A stretch of DNA of 64,000 nt, taken from NCBI RefSeq assembly GCF_037975245.1, contig NC_092563.1, positions 22,350,960-22,414,959 of the forward strand, given 5' to 3'. This document shows positions 50,620 through 63,333 of the stretch, piece after piece; the stretch's first letter is position 1, and each line of letters begins with the position of its first letter. Origin of the DNA: Apostichopus japonicus. Its lineage: Eukaryota > Echinodermata > Holothuroidea > Aspidochirotida > Stichopodidae. The translations under genes and the position numbers were made by a program. The notes below the pieces were generated by a model that was not told the DNA's origin, searched no databases, and saw only the letters and a program-made list of their open reading frames with translations.

Positions 50620-52700
50620 TGTAGTAAGTGCCTATTAATATTGTTTAGCATATATTAGTCATATACTGCAGTGATAGTCCCCCGTTTACTGTACTGCGCG
50701 TACTGCACATTCTTCGTTACTTTTTGATTGACCTGGAGAGGGAAGCAAAATTGGAATGAGTGTAAGGCATATTTTTGATAGTTCTAGGTATAAGTTGGTA
50801 ATGGTAGGCTAAGCTGGGCCTTACACTAGTAATGTTAACCGAGCGTAAACATGAAAGTCTTCATAAATAGTTTACAAAAGCGGATATTTGATTATAAATT
50901 CCTCTTTATTAACTCTTGGTACAGTATAAACTCAACGATTAATACAACAGTAACTTTGGAGGGTTTAAATATACTAGCATAAATGCTGAGTATAAATATA
51001 AATTACGGAGCCCTCTGTTGTACGTCTGTACCCTTTGGAAGACAAACTGTACTCCCTGATAGGTCTGTGGCTTTGGGAGACAAACTTAAACCCCTGACTC
51101 TAAAATAACAACTTACAACGTCAAGCACAGGGCACACGCTTTGCACTTGGACCTGATTGGTCTAAACTAGCTCTGACCTCTCATCCCAACTCTTGATTCA
51201 AGGTGACTGCCAACCTGATATGCAGATGAGCACATGCAAATGAGCACTCAACCAGTTTGAACCGGTTTGGCTGTCTTCCATCCCCACATCTGTACACGCT
51301 TCTATTAGCTTTGAACCATAGCCTACATACAGTAACCACCCAAACATGAGCCATGTGTGACGTCATTATAACAACATCGTCAGTGAACAATATGTCAACA
51401 CAAACTAGAATATGCTTCACGTTAGCATTCTGACTGTAATAGACTTAATCAGCTCAGATAGAGTGTGACATGTCACATGAATTGACCTGTGACTGAGAAA
51501 CTTGTAACTTGTGTTGACCTGAGACTTTTGGGTTGGTATCAACTTTGCTGTGTATCTGTACAATAAATTGGTTTCTCAGTCAAACCACCAGTCACGTTTT
51601 GTATCCTCAATCGACTTACAGTATATCCTATTTCTAAACATTATGCTACGTGAAAAGTAGTCTTAACATTTTGTGGAATTGACCTCCAAAATCTTGGGAA
51701 CAGTCACAGGCAATGTTCAGAGATGTGTTTGAAAAGTTCTATTGACCCTTTGGTTTTGATTTATCTGTAGTACCACTAGGGGTACCCTAATTGTTATAAA
51801 CCATAGGACTTGTAAGTAGTTTTCATTATGTTAGTCACACAGTATTGGTATGGACCAATGTTTTGATTCTGATATCATTAATAGAAATCTACTAACATCC
51901 GAATCATTGCTCTGTCAAACTTTGAGTGTGACTACTGACATAAAACTGGGAATGCAGAATTCTGAAAAGTGGACAAAAGTGTAAAAATGGCATATTTTAA
52001 CCTCACATGCCATTTACACCTCATGCTGTAGTCTTGTACTGTACATTTCCATCCCTTGCTCTTCTCTCACACCCACCCCGGGACCTCTTCCTTTCCTCTT
52101 TCCTCTCCTTTTCCTCTTTTGTAGGACGAAGACAGCTATTAAATATAAAACTCTTCTAATCAAGAAATGAATCAAATCAGGATTTCTTCATTTCCAAAGC
52201 ACTGTTCTGCCTTCTTTCACAGTACTGTGCAAAATGTCGTTTATGTACACTATTCAGAAACGTTAGTAGATAATTTGATCAACAGACTCAATAAAAAAGG
52301 GTTTGGTTTGACTAATAGAGTACACCTTCTGTATTTCATTTATGTCTAATAGTGTATGTGACCTGTAGGTAAAGTATTTTACGTGATCTAATAATCAAGT
52401 CTATCTTGACATTGGCAAGGACATATATACACCTATGTTTTAATTTCCAGAGAGTCCTAACAATATTGAATAATCTTCTGTGCTGTGCAATGTAACTTAC
52501 ATTACATTTAGGATAACTTTCTTGAAAGTCTGTGTCGAAAATTACGTACAGGTAGGAGTTTAGTGCACTTAGTAATTTAGGTAGATCAAATGAAGAGTTT
52601 TGTAAGCTTCTCATAAGCTGTCCGTTATTACCAAGTTTATGATGTTTATGATACACTTACAGTAGTTAATTACCAGACAACAAATGACTTTCTCTTTTCT
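50620..52700. other. MCAT intron 1
   Basis: AT-rich intron; no other exon or clear element seen. Confidence 0.5.
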
Positions 52701-52708
52701 CAATACAG

Positions 52709-52796
52709 GCCATTGAGAATTGTGTAGCAGCTGCTGGGTTTAGCGTTGGAGAGTTTGCTGCTCTGGTATTTGCTGGTGCTTTGTCATTTGAAGATG
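52709..52796 (+). CDS. MCAT: MCAT exon 2, catalytic serine
   Basis: An 88-nt exon (AATACAG acceptor, GATG|GTCAGT donor) encoding AIENCVAAAGFSVGEFAALV and FAGALSFED. The GFSVGE motif carries the active-site serine, Ser219 in my numbering; vertebrate MCAT has the same GFSVGE rather than the GHSxGE of most acyltransferases. Confidence 0.97.
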
Positions 52797-53062
52797 GTCA
52801 GTGGTAACTTTAAGTTTTACAAATCTAGAGGTGTAAACATTATTAAAAACTGTATTTTGACTAAAATTTGTCACAATCTTGTAACAGTAGATTTATTGTC
52901 ATAATTTAATCAAGTTTTAATGTATATATATGCACATTGGTGTGTACAAGACTCTTATTGTTTATTGGACTAGCTTATAAAAGATATTAACTCCAAAATC
53001 AAAAGTTGAATGAACCTCATACTTTGATTCAATTGGGTGTGTACATGAATCCTTTTCTTTAA

Positions 53063-54683
53063 AGACCAAATATGGAGGCAATTTTTGTTGTTGAGATTTT
53101 CCATTAATTTAGGAGTTTACATACCCATAATCAACATGTGTAAAAAATAATCTTCGAAAACCTACTATAACCCATCAAAAACGACCACGAAAATGGACAT
53201 TTTGGGTAGTCACGTGACATGAACCTCTGGAATGTCTGAAAACAGAGATTGACCCAAAGGAGCCTCTGGTCACCGTGTGACGTCAAAGTTTGTATACCGC
53301 GAAAATCAAACGCTGATATAGGCACTGTTTGTACACAGATAGCGAACAATTGTACTGTTTTTGACTTCCAATTTCGAGCGTTTGAAAAGCTGTTAGCTTA
53401 AAACAAGAACACATGAAGGTTAACAACATGTTTGAAGACAATTATAAGCAGAAATTTTAGTTAAATTGCTTATTTTATTAGCAAAATTTCCACTCAAATG
53501 GAGGCATCTTTTACATATAGCGTAGCGTCAATAGGTCCGTACGGTACAATATACTTACGTAGTACTTACTCGTTTTAATATCCAAAAGTACAAACACAGA
53601 AAAAGTATCCTGTCAATAAACAAATTTAGCAGTGAATATCCTAATCCACGTTTCTTGTTCAATCCTGGGCGAAAAACTACCGTGACTCTGTGCAATTCCA
53701 TAGAGTTAGGTCTAGTTGAAACAGGCCTTGACCAGTAACATCCCACAATCACAAGACAGTCACTAACGAAATAAAACGTCCGATCGCTACATACTACCGT
53801 TTTTATTCAACTCCTTAGAACATGCAGATGTCGGAATAAACAGAACGGACAATATTACACATGTATCACGAACTCACGATACTGGAATACAACAAATGAA
53901 TAGATAAATCCAAACAGGGCTATTTATACATGCTGTGAGCAAACGCCGGCGAGAGTTGTAACTAACTAACGTACATGTACTAACAATGCTATACCCTTGG
54001 CACGGTATATATATACGGTCATCTCTTACAGTAAATATATTACTGTCAATTGCGTGATATAATGTTACATGTAAGGACGTCCAGGGCGTGTTTACGGTCA
54101 ATTTCACATTAGCTATGTCCGACCATGGTCCGACACAGCTATCGACAGTATATAATTTTCACAGAATGAGACATTTGCAGCATACACAGAAGCAGGGTCA
54201 TGCATGTGGACTCATGGGCATGAGATACTCCGGGTGCTGAAAAATCTTTCCGCGTGGATCTCAAAAAATTGATCCAAAGTCTGCGGCGTTTTACGTCGGT
54301 TCTTTTACTCGGAAATCTAAAAAAGCTGATGCTTTTGTTGGATGAGGTTTAACTGCAACCTCCAACAACACAGAATTGTGGCATTTTGAGGAAAAAGGAG
54401 TAATATCGTTGATGTTTTTGGCAGCTCAAGTATACGACTTTACACACTAAAAGTATAGTTGTGAGTGAGGTATACAAACGTTGACGTCACATGGTCACCT
54501 GATGTCTTAGGAATGTTTCAGGAATGTCTGAAATAGAAGCTGACTTTTCGTCCCATTTTTCACGTATTTAACGTCCGAAATTGGTAAAGTTAATTACAGC
54601 AATGTAATTGGAGTCAGTTAAGGATTACATACATGAAAAATGGTGGGATTTTATGTTCATCGAAAAGTCTCCATAGTTGGTCT
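53063..54683. mobile_element. piggyBac-type non-autonomous element, 1.6 kb, in MCAT intron 2
   Basis: Both ends abut TTAA (53059-53062, 54684-54687). Terminal inverted repeats start AGACCAA(A/C)TATGGAG, and similarity extends with gaps to about 250 bp (GTATACAAAC...TTGACGTCACA on both arms). No transposase remains. Confidence 0.8.
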
Positions 54684-55326
54684 TTAATGTTGAGGTCATA
54701 GATCAGCTTAGGTCATGTGGAGTTCACAGTCGCCAAAAAAATTTGTCAGCACAATGACTTTAAAGTAAAAAGTGTATTAACCTCATACTATTAAATGACT
54801 GCTGGAATGTTTAGAAATTATAAAAGAAAAGTCATGATGTGTTTGGCATCTTATAGCTTGTAGCCCCTTTCATCATATGTCCTCTCTTTTAGTACTGTCC
54901 TAAGTACTTTTTTATTATTAACCAGAACCAACTAATATCTAACAGCAATCTGAAATCTACAACTGCATTCGGCCCACGACCCAGGATCTTCGATGAGGAC
55001 TGAGCCATGACCCATCAGATCACTGCACTCTCAGAATCGACACTCAGGATGTATGAATGCTAGCTTGGATTAACGATTTGATGAACATTACAAAATATAA
55101 TTTCATCAGTGTGGGATAGCAAGCTCTGGAAGCTTTCGGCTGTCGGGAAAAAACCAAAACGCACAGGCAATTTCTTGGCAACCCACTGTTGGGTTGGGCT
55201 ATATATAAAGTTTCTGGACTGTCGCCATGAAAAACTGGCCTAAGTACAGAGATATTCCTTGAGAAACAAGGACCACCAATTGAAAAATTAAACTTTCATT
55301 TCAATTTACTACATTTCCATCCACAG

Positions 55327-55544
55327 CTGTCTTTCTCATTCAAGTTCGGGCAGAAGCGATGCAAAGAGCGTCGGAAATGGTAAAGACAGGAATGCTCTCT
55401 GTTGTCGGCAGAGACCAGGCACGATACAATTACATCTGCAAGGAGGCGGCCACATACTGCCAGAACCATGGGATAGAGGGCGCCATGTGCTCTGTAGCTA
55501 ACTACTTGTATCCAGATGCCAGGGTACTAGCTGGCAATGTTGAG
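55327..55544 (+). CDS. MCAT: MCAT exon 3
   Basis: A 218-nt exon with phases matching exons 2 and 4. It encodes AVFLIQVRAEAMQRASEMVK, GMLSVVG and SVANYLYPDARVLAGNVE. The arginine in VRAEAMQ corresponds to the malonyl-carboxylate-binding Arg of bacterial FabD. Confidence 0.96.
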
Positions 55545-55774
55545 GTTAAACATGTTTGAAATAGTTTGCATAAATTGTATTTGGGAACAATTTTGTATTC
55601 AGAGAGAGAATTTACTTAAGTAATGAACAATTTATGATGTTGATATGATGAACAAATAGTAATTGTTTTTTGTTTACAATTCTTGACAATTTCATGAATG
55701 TTTTTGGAATCAAACTAACTTTATAAGCTAACTAACTAACTGGAATCAAACTAACTTTATAGGATGTGAGTTAT

Positions 55775-55775
<1 letters not shown>

Positions 55776-55852
<77 letters not shown>

Positions 55853-55890
55853 CCATATATATATCCATATATCCATATATATATATCCTG
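55776..55890. repeat. (TA)n / TATCCA microsatellite
   Basis: Long TA dinucleotide run, then ATATATCCAT variants, in MCAT intron 3. Confidence 0.95.
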
Positions 55891-56689
55891 TTGTTAATGA
55901 ATTCCCATTTTGATAAGAAAATTGAGTGAAGAATGTAAAACAAAGATGTAAACCAAATTCCTCAGTGTGCACTTAAAACAACACACCTGTTTACTTCATG
56001 TTCCCATCCTGTTTACAGAACATCAACTTTAAATGTGTTTTTGGCAATGAATGCAAACATCACCAGGATGCTTTTAAGAACGTATTCTTTCATCAGTCAA
56101 AAAAATTACTTTTCCCTGGACTATCCTTTTTACTGCTTCAGAACCAACTCTAGCTTGTGTGAAATCAGCTCTCTACTGATCTCCTAGAATTGAATCATTC
56201 AATCTAGTGAATAATCCTAGATAATTCATAAATTTCAGTTGGAGCAGGTTTTGTTATTGCCAGTAGTTTCCATCCTGCACTTTATGATGACTTTTTTTGC
56301 TTTTTAAATCGTTAATATCCAAGTTTCTTTGTAATAATGGATAGCTTTTGTTTTTTATGTGCATCTTGCAGAAATGACTTCAATGAGTCTTTGGTGTTGC
56401 ACTGAATAACATATTAATCTATATGCGAACAGTGTATGTACGGTACTGACTTCTTAGGAGTTTCCATTGTAAGGTAATTGTAGTAATATCAGCTGCAGTC
56501 TGGACCGACTACTGTAGCTCATTTGGTTTCAAACTGGCCGTATTATATATGCTCACATTTATCTGAAGCCAATATTTCCATTTTGTTCGTGTATAGAATC
56601 GATATAATTATTTTAAAACAAATGTTTAGAACGAATTATTTCATATATTTTAATTCAATTATCTTGGCTTTTCTTTTTTTCGTTTAAAG

Positions 56690-57079
56690 GCCTTAGACTT
56701 TATTCAAGAGAGAGCGAAAGACTTTTCTCTTAAACTAACTCGTCGTCTACCTGTGAGCGGAGCGTTTCATACGTCATTCATGGAACCAGCAGAGGAAAAG
56801 TTTGGTAAAGCTCTGGAGGAAGTGACATTAGAAGAACCATTAATTCAGGTTTATTCAAACATTGACGGTAAAGTGTACCAGAATCCAAAACACGTGAAAA
56901 GGTCACTGAAGAAACAACTAACTCTACCAGTGAAGTGGGAACAAACCATGCACCATATATATGAGAGGGCTAAAGGAGTGCCCTTTCCTCACACATTCGA
57001 AGTCGGTCCAGGAAAGCAACTCGGAACAATCTTAAAACGGATAAACAGAAAAGCGTTTGACAGCTACTGCAAAGTTTAA
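56690..57079 (+). CDS. MCAT: MCAT exon 4, terminal, catalytic histidine
   Basis: A TTTAAAG acceptor, then ALDFIQERAKDF and LPVSGAFHTSFMEPA. The His in GAFHT (His336) is the second catalytic residue. Later PVKWEQTMHHIYERAKG and FEVGPGKQLGTILKRINRKA match the vertebrate C-terminus. The stop is TAA at 57077-57079. Confidence 0.97.
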   Translation, partial: ALDFIQERAKDFSLKLTRRLPVSGAFHTSFMEPAEEKFGKALEEVTLEEPLIQVYSNIDGKVYQNPKHVKRSLKKQLTLPVKWEQTMHHIYERAKGVPFPHTFEVGPGKQLGTILKRINRKAFDSYCKV

Positions 57080-57398
57080 GATTAATCCTACGATTTAGGT
57101 AGAAATTACTTCAACGTTGATAAGAGTGACACTTTGTCAACTTTCACTAACACTGACAAATAACGTAAGAATTTGACACCAGATCAGAAGCTGACGACAC
57201 TCTGCGCTGTGGGATAAAGATATCATAGGCTGTGTGAAGGGTGGATTTGCCTACTATTTAAAATGTGCCTTGGGAGGGGGGGGGGGGCAAGTTGGTGGCA
57301 GAGCTGATTTGCTAGCCTGAAATTGGTAAAAGAAAATACATATATGTCTTTATTTCACATAGGGAAGACTGGTTTTTCTGGACATTGATATCTTTTAG

Positions 57399-57404
57399 AA
57401 TAAA
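57399..57404 (+). terminator. candidate MCAT polyadenylation signal
   Basis: First AATAAA downstream of the MCAT stop, 320 bp after it and followed by a T-rich stretch. Confidence 0.5.
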
Positions 57405-57602
57405 AATTCTTCCTTGTTAACTCCTTACCAGTGAATAATATGGCTGATGCATACAAGGGAGTGCTACAAATAAGAGCTGAAAATATATGATGCTCCTTAG
57501 CATGACCTTAATTTGACTTTTGACTTAGGTCTGTAATCCTCCCTGTAACACCACCCCACACACTGTTCCTCCCTTCCACAGTAATGTTTACTTTCCAAGA
57601 AA

Positions 57603-57737
57603 CTACTGATTCTTCTTCACTTTACAAATAGTCATGATCACATGGTTACCGTGGTTACAATGTACGTGGACAGAGATGCGAGTTGGATCAACTTCGATTT
57701 CATTTTTTTGTGCCCAGGTTCTATCATTGATATCTTT
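57603..57737 (-). CDS. possible terminal exon, unrecognised
   Basis: Minus strand: TTTTTTTCAG acceptor, then exactly 44 codons and a TAG in phase 0: KDINDRTWAQKNEIEVDPTR, ISVHVHCNHGNHVIMTICKV, KKNQ. Base composition is clearly more coding-like than the poly-T-rich flanks. It lies convergent to and 0.5 kb from the end of MCAT. It could be the last exon of another minus-strand gene or an alternative end of TENT4 copy B. I do not recognise the sequence. Confidence 0.45.
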   Translation of the reverse strand, partial: KDINDRTWAQKNEIEVDPTRISVHVHCNHGNHVIMTICKVKKNQ

Positions 57738-59505
57738 CTGAAAAAAAGTAACAAAATTGGAGTCCAAATCTGGACAATAGAAAACCAGATCAAATAAACA
57801 CAACAAATGATATAATATACTGCTTTTTTGTTTATTTTTATTTTTGTTTCTACAATATTTTTCTTTTTTTTGTAATCCTTTTTTTTTTGCCTTTTTCCTG
57901 TAATGCATTTTTCCTGAGAGTAAAAAAATTGTCCTTTACACTAGAGAACTGATGCATAAGATTTAAAAAAAATTAAAAAGTCTCAAACAGCCTTGCTGTT
58001 CCCATTTGCCTACGCTCCACCTCAACACTGACATAGAATCAATTTGGTCAATGTCTTTCTCACAAGAGGATACAACAAGTGCCACTGTTTATTGAAAAGA
58101 AATAGTTATCACATTTCTTGGTTGTTTCATATTATCTTGCAGCACATCATTAACCCTCCCTCCCTCCCAACCTACTCCCTCACAATTACTCAAACATGTA
58201 CCCCCATCCTCCCCCAGATTTCCTTCACCCCAGCTATCCTCCCAACTATCCCCCCCCCCCCTATATCAATCAAACTGAGCTTTCTTTACACATATTGCAA
58301 GCTTACATCACATATCCCTTTATTGGATAAATATATAACAGTATACCTTGTCAAGATGTCCAATTTGGAGAATGGAATTTCTGATAATCACAAATTTTTC
58401 AAACTCTCACATAAAACTATCTACAGTTTCTTTACTTCCATGATTCATTTGTGACATCTGATTCAGTAGAAACATCACATGAAACAGTCAAATTAAAAAT
58501 ATTTAATTAAATTGGATGACATCACAGCCAGGTGTCAAATACTTTCTCACATTTTCACAGTAGACGTGTTAACTTTATACGAACCTCAATCCTTCCCCAA
58601 GAACTTGTAATAAGAGGTTCTCAACATAGGTCACCATTATAACAAAATGAAAACAAAATTGATGTCCATATCTTTGGTTACTTTGAAGAAAATGCTATTA
58701 CCAAGCCTTTCCCATGGTTTGCCATTTGCATTGCCATGGTAACATGAGAATAATTATTTTATTTTACTACATTGTAGTACATGCTGGTAATTATACAGTG
58801 AATAATGTGAATCTTTATAGAGCATTGATTTACCAAAATGAAGGAAGTTGCATAACAAAGTAAAACATAACTTGTAAGCTGTGTTGATAAAGATTCCCAT
58901 CTGAAAATTAACTAATCATCTCTCAACATATCATGAATCTGTATTCTTTGATTAGGATTTCAACAGATTAAAAATGTTGATACACTGTGCTACTAGCAAT
59001 GGCAATGTGATCACTGCACAAGGTTTAGCACAGCCACAACAATACCAAACAATATTCTTGAATAGTTTATACACTGGGCAGTGCACACAATCATTATCGC
59101 CCCTTACCATACTGCACACTCACATAACATGTTTTTGAAGAGTGGCATCCGTTTGTTTAACACATGTCAATTGATCTTGTATAAGCTTTCTTGTATCTTA
59201 ACAAAAGGTGGCTGTTATTCCCATTAACTGAAATTAAAAAATACATTGTTTGGCTTCTTTTGTAATTTTTTATGTCACTACATTTTCTACATTCTTTCTC
59301 TCTGTTAATTCAAATAATATTCTGTTCTTTTTATTTCCCAGTTCCCTAAACATACTGGAATAGTTTGTGAATTTTTAAATTTATTTTATATAATTAATTT
59401 TCGTATTAACGTTAAATTCTTAGTGCTAAATTCCATGGCAGTGACAGTAAGGAGCGACAAAGGGTAAACTGTGTCAATGATACCAATTTGAATGTACACT
59501 GTCCT

Positions 59506-59857
59506 CAGTGGCGTAGGAAGGTACTTTTGAGTGGGGGGGCTGAAGACTGATGGCCGGCCTGGGGGAGGGGTCTAAGGGGAGGGGGACACCCCCTCCCCTT
59601 TGGAATTTTTTGCATTTCCAGGTGGCCTCAGATGCAATTTGGTGCAATATAGCACACTTCAACACCCACTCCATTTTGTAAACTTAATTTTGTATTTTCA
59701 ACTGGCCTTAGATGCAATTTGGTGCTCCAAATGAGATTTTTTTTCTCATTTGGAAATTAAAAAGGGGTTTTCTGACCTGCGAACCGGGGGGGCGGAATGA
59801 TACTTCCGCCCCTCCACATTTTCCCCCCCCCCAGCCCCCCCGGTTCCTACGCCCTTG
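59506..59857 (+). mobile_element. hAT-type MITE, GGCGTAGGAA family, copy 4
   Basis: A 352-bp copy with 8-bp duplications ACTGTCCT (59498-59505, 59858-59865). It lies in the downstream region of TENT4 copy B. Confidence 0.9.
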
Positions 59858-59869
59858 ACTGTCCTTCTT

Positions 59870-62410
59870 AAAGTCATCCAAAGATATGAGAATGAAAATA
59901 ATCATGTGAAAAAAAAAAATCTGTATTATAAGAAAATGTTACACACTTGTTTTTAGTGTCCCCCCCCCCCCCAACCATAAAACCTATAATTGGATGCATT
60001 TCTGATCATTGTGCTTCATGAATATCCAAAATACCTCAAAGGTTTTAATTGAATTCACTATTGATATCTAAAAATGGAGACAATAATGGTTACAGTCAAT
60101 TATAAACAAAAGGATACCAAAAGGGGTAACTCACTTAAGATGTAACAATTCCTAATGTCCGGTGGGAATTTTTGTATTTTTTAGTCATTTTTTTGTTCTG
60201 TCATTATATACAGTCTAATGCTGTCAGGCAAAACCAAATAAAACTGACTTTTTTTTTAGTTTTTACTTCACAGTTACAACTGGTATTTTCTCTTTTTATG
60301 TTTTTATAATAATATAAAGAACAAAAATTAAATGTTATACTGCATTTTATGTCATAGGTTTTAGCAACTACTATATTTTAATCTTTGCCATCCCAAATTC
60401 TCTCTATGAATGCCATGGCATTGCCTCAATTCCTTATACTTTTTTTTAAAATTTGATCACTTGAGAATAATCACATGAGTCCTAATGCAATAAGATGCTC
60501 CTGAATGCCTACCCCCCCCCCCCCAATCTTCTATACTTCTGGTTGATCTTACTTATATCAAATAGTAACAAACAAAATACATTTTTTCCCTCAACAATAT
60601 AACAATTATATTATGAGTTTCTCCTACTCAAGCTCTTCCAATTATTCTGTTTTTAATTTTTTTTATCTTTCTGAAGTCAATTACATGATCTAATATGACC
60701 CTGTTACTATGAATTTCCATTTCACAAGTTATTTAAGTACTACCCTTTTTGAATTGGTCTATAAAGTTTGCTGCTGTTAATGGATTAATTTGATCACTAA
60801 TTTCCTCCAACCTCCACCCATGTCTACCCACCCCCCTTCTCCCACACCCCACATCTCCCAAACACACACATATCCACAACACAAGACCATGTCCTGTACA
60901 TCGTGAAACAAATAAGAAACAGCATTTATGTTTCATGGGTTTTGAAATTCATGAAAAGTATAGGGCAGCGAGGGAGAATCTTGATTACCTGTAACGACTT
61001 GCCCAGCAATAATTAGTTGTGACCAAGAAGATATCTCGTTGTAACTGCTAATGACAGATTAAAGGACCTCTTTGCCACCCACCTACCCTTTCCCATATCA
61101 CTCAAACTAACCTTACTATAGTACACTAATGTGTTTCCAACCATTACCACATCTTATCAATTTAACCTTTGTATATTTTATATCCCTTCACTTTTTGGGC
61201 TATTTTATGTATATATTTTTGGGCCAATAGCAACAATTTTAAAATGTTTATCAGTCCCTTCTTAAAAACCAGACACAAATCAGCATAACTCCCAAAGTAA
61301 GAAAGTCCTATAAAAATGAAGAAAAAAATTATAGCTTGGCACCTTCACTACCTAACAACTGATTAATGCACCAAAATCCAACCGGCAACAGATAATCACA
61401 CAACGACCCTCCTATCAAATTCACCTTCGTCGAAATGGCGAATACAAGAACAGTTTGAAGATATGGAGACCAACTCTGCTTTACAATTTCAGAAACAATA
61501 TATACCTCTTGCCCACTTCCTTGGTTACTTCACAATTATTGCTCTAGGTAACAGATAAAAATTTCTTCTCAAAGCCATAAAAAATGTCACAAAAATAAAC
61601 TGTTAGAACTAACATCCACTTATCTTGTCAAAACCAAGTCTTTACTAAAAGAAAAGTGAACTCCTGCATAATAATATAATATCTTTCCTACTTCTCTGTG
61701 ATCTTCCTGTACAAGTCGTTTGCTGTCAAATTGTTTTTTCTTTTTTTTTTCTAGCATTTTTTTTGGGTGGGGGCGGTGGGGTGTCTTTAAGTTTTGTATT
61801 CATGTTTATCTTTTTTAGTTGTTTTTGCTTTGATATCGACACTACAAACTTTCCATCATCTTGCTTCTTCTCCTGTCACAGTATGACAACATTAATAATA
61901 TTTTTTTTGCTTTTTACTATGCTTTATATTCTTTTCCTAGGTGAGCAAAAAACCAACAAAATATGGTTTCTTTGTCACTGAATAGTTAAAAAAAAAATCA
62001 TCGAGAGAAAAAGATTTGATATAAACAATAATTGCATTGTTGACAAGGCTGACAATGTGAAAGTAGACGTGTTTGATTACTATCCGCTTCACTTTGAGAT
62101 TAGCAACACATTAACACTGAATAAACGGACTCTCTTTGAGTGAATTTCAGATTGGAGTCACGGTAGACACTTTTAATTGCTCATTTCAGTACATCCACTT
62201 ACATCACAAATCATGAAACCGAACTAACAGCAATACTTTTTTTCTCTCTCCTTAATCAAAGCACAGCTGATTTTCTAGATTACTTCTAAAGTCTTGTCTG
62301 TTTACCAATTTCACAGTCTTCTTTGTTGGTTTTCTTGTCCCCCAATCAATCTTGTCGCTTTCATAAATTAAACCAAGATAATACAGGCACTTTTTGTCTC
62401 ATCTTTTGAC
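59870..62410 (-). other. downstream region / probable 3' UTR of TENT4 copy B
   Basis: Very T-rich on the plus strand (A-rich as minus-strand transcript), with homopolymers. No exon seen. Where the transcript ends cannot be told. Confidence 0.4.
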
Positions 62411-62998
62411 TCAGTTCTTTGCCCCTCTCTTAGAGTTATCCTTTTTATGCTTCTTCTTTAATCTTTTGTTAACAGAGTTACTATTTTGACTGCCATTGTT
62501 ATTATTGTCTCCGCCACTGCTGCCACTCTGGGTTGAGTTGCCACCGCTATTGTGGCGGAATTTGCCATGCTGGTTGGTATAATTCTTGCTTCTATAAGTC
62601 TTTGATACCACTGGCTGTAAAGACGAAGAGGTCCCTCCTGGAGAATTTCGGGAGTTTCCCTTCGGCAGAGATGTTTGAATTTCAGACTTGTTATTGGATG
62701 AGACGGTGACCTCAATATGAGGCGTGACTACTTGCCGCTCCTTGGCGGTCTGCTTACTGAGCGAGTTCCCTGCGTTACCACGAACGGAGTTAGAAGTATG
62801 ATTGCACCGTTTGCCGAATTTTGATTGTTTGTGATACGTCTGCCCATGGGAGACTGGTTTCTTAATTTCCTGTGTCCAGGCTTTGTCAGTACTAGTTTCA
62901 GGTTCAACACTAGGGACAGTCTCCCTTTTAGAGGGTCCTTGGACAGAGTCGATGGTGTCCTTGGAAGAACCAGAAGTTTGTGAAGACATTTCTGATTC
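62411..62998 (-). CDS. TENT4: TENT4 (PAPD5/PAPD7) copy B, last coding exon
   Basis: Acceptor TTTTCTAG at 62999. The exon encodes about 195 residues of low-complexity Ser/Asn/Gln/Gly sequence and ends in a basic tail KRLKKKHKKDNSKRGAKN before the stop. Vertebrate TENT4 proteins likewise end in a Ser-rich disordered region and a Lys/Arg tail (KKRKHKR...), which in PAPD5 helps bind RNA. The identity comes mainly from the preceding exon (63334-63721), which joins in phase 0. Confidence 0.85.
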   Translation of the reverse strand, partial: ESEMSSQTSGSSKDTIDSVQGPSKRETVPSVEPETSTDKAWTQEIKKPVSHGQTYHKQSKFGKRCNHTSNSVRGNAGNSLSKQTAKERQVVTPHIEVTVSSNNKSEIQTSLPKGNSRNSPGGTSSSLQPVVSKTYRSKNYTNQHGKFRHNSGGNSTQSGSSGGDNNNNGSQNSNSVNKRLKKKHKKDNSKRGAKN

Positions 62999-63333
62999 CT
63001 AGAAAATTACAAAAGGGAAAACAAAATGATTTTTATCTGATTCAGATTTGATGGCACATTATATGACAGGCAAAAAGTGCCAAAAGTGCAAGACAGTACC
63101 CCCACCCCACCCTTCCCCCATCGCAAATAGGTATTTCAAAGAGAATCACTTAATTTTTTAACAAATAATCATTCATTATGGATGCAAGGACAGACAAAAA
63201 AGGACACCAGAGTGTAAGAAGAAATATTATAATATCCTGTAAAATGTTTCCAAATGTTTTTGGACCTGTCTTTTTTTTCTTTTCAGTATTTGAGAGGAGT
63301 GGATTAAATTGCTATATTGAGCAGACAACTTAC

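Noticed and set aside
58044-58454. 136-codon plus-strand open frame
   Set aside because: Low-complexity Pro/Thr/Ile text from a C-rich stretch; no similarity.
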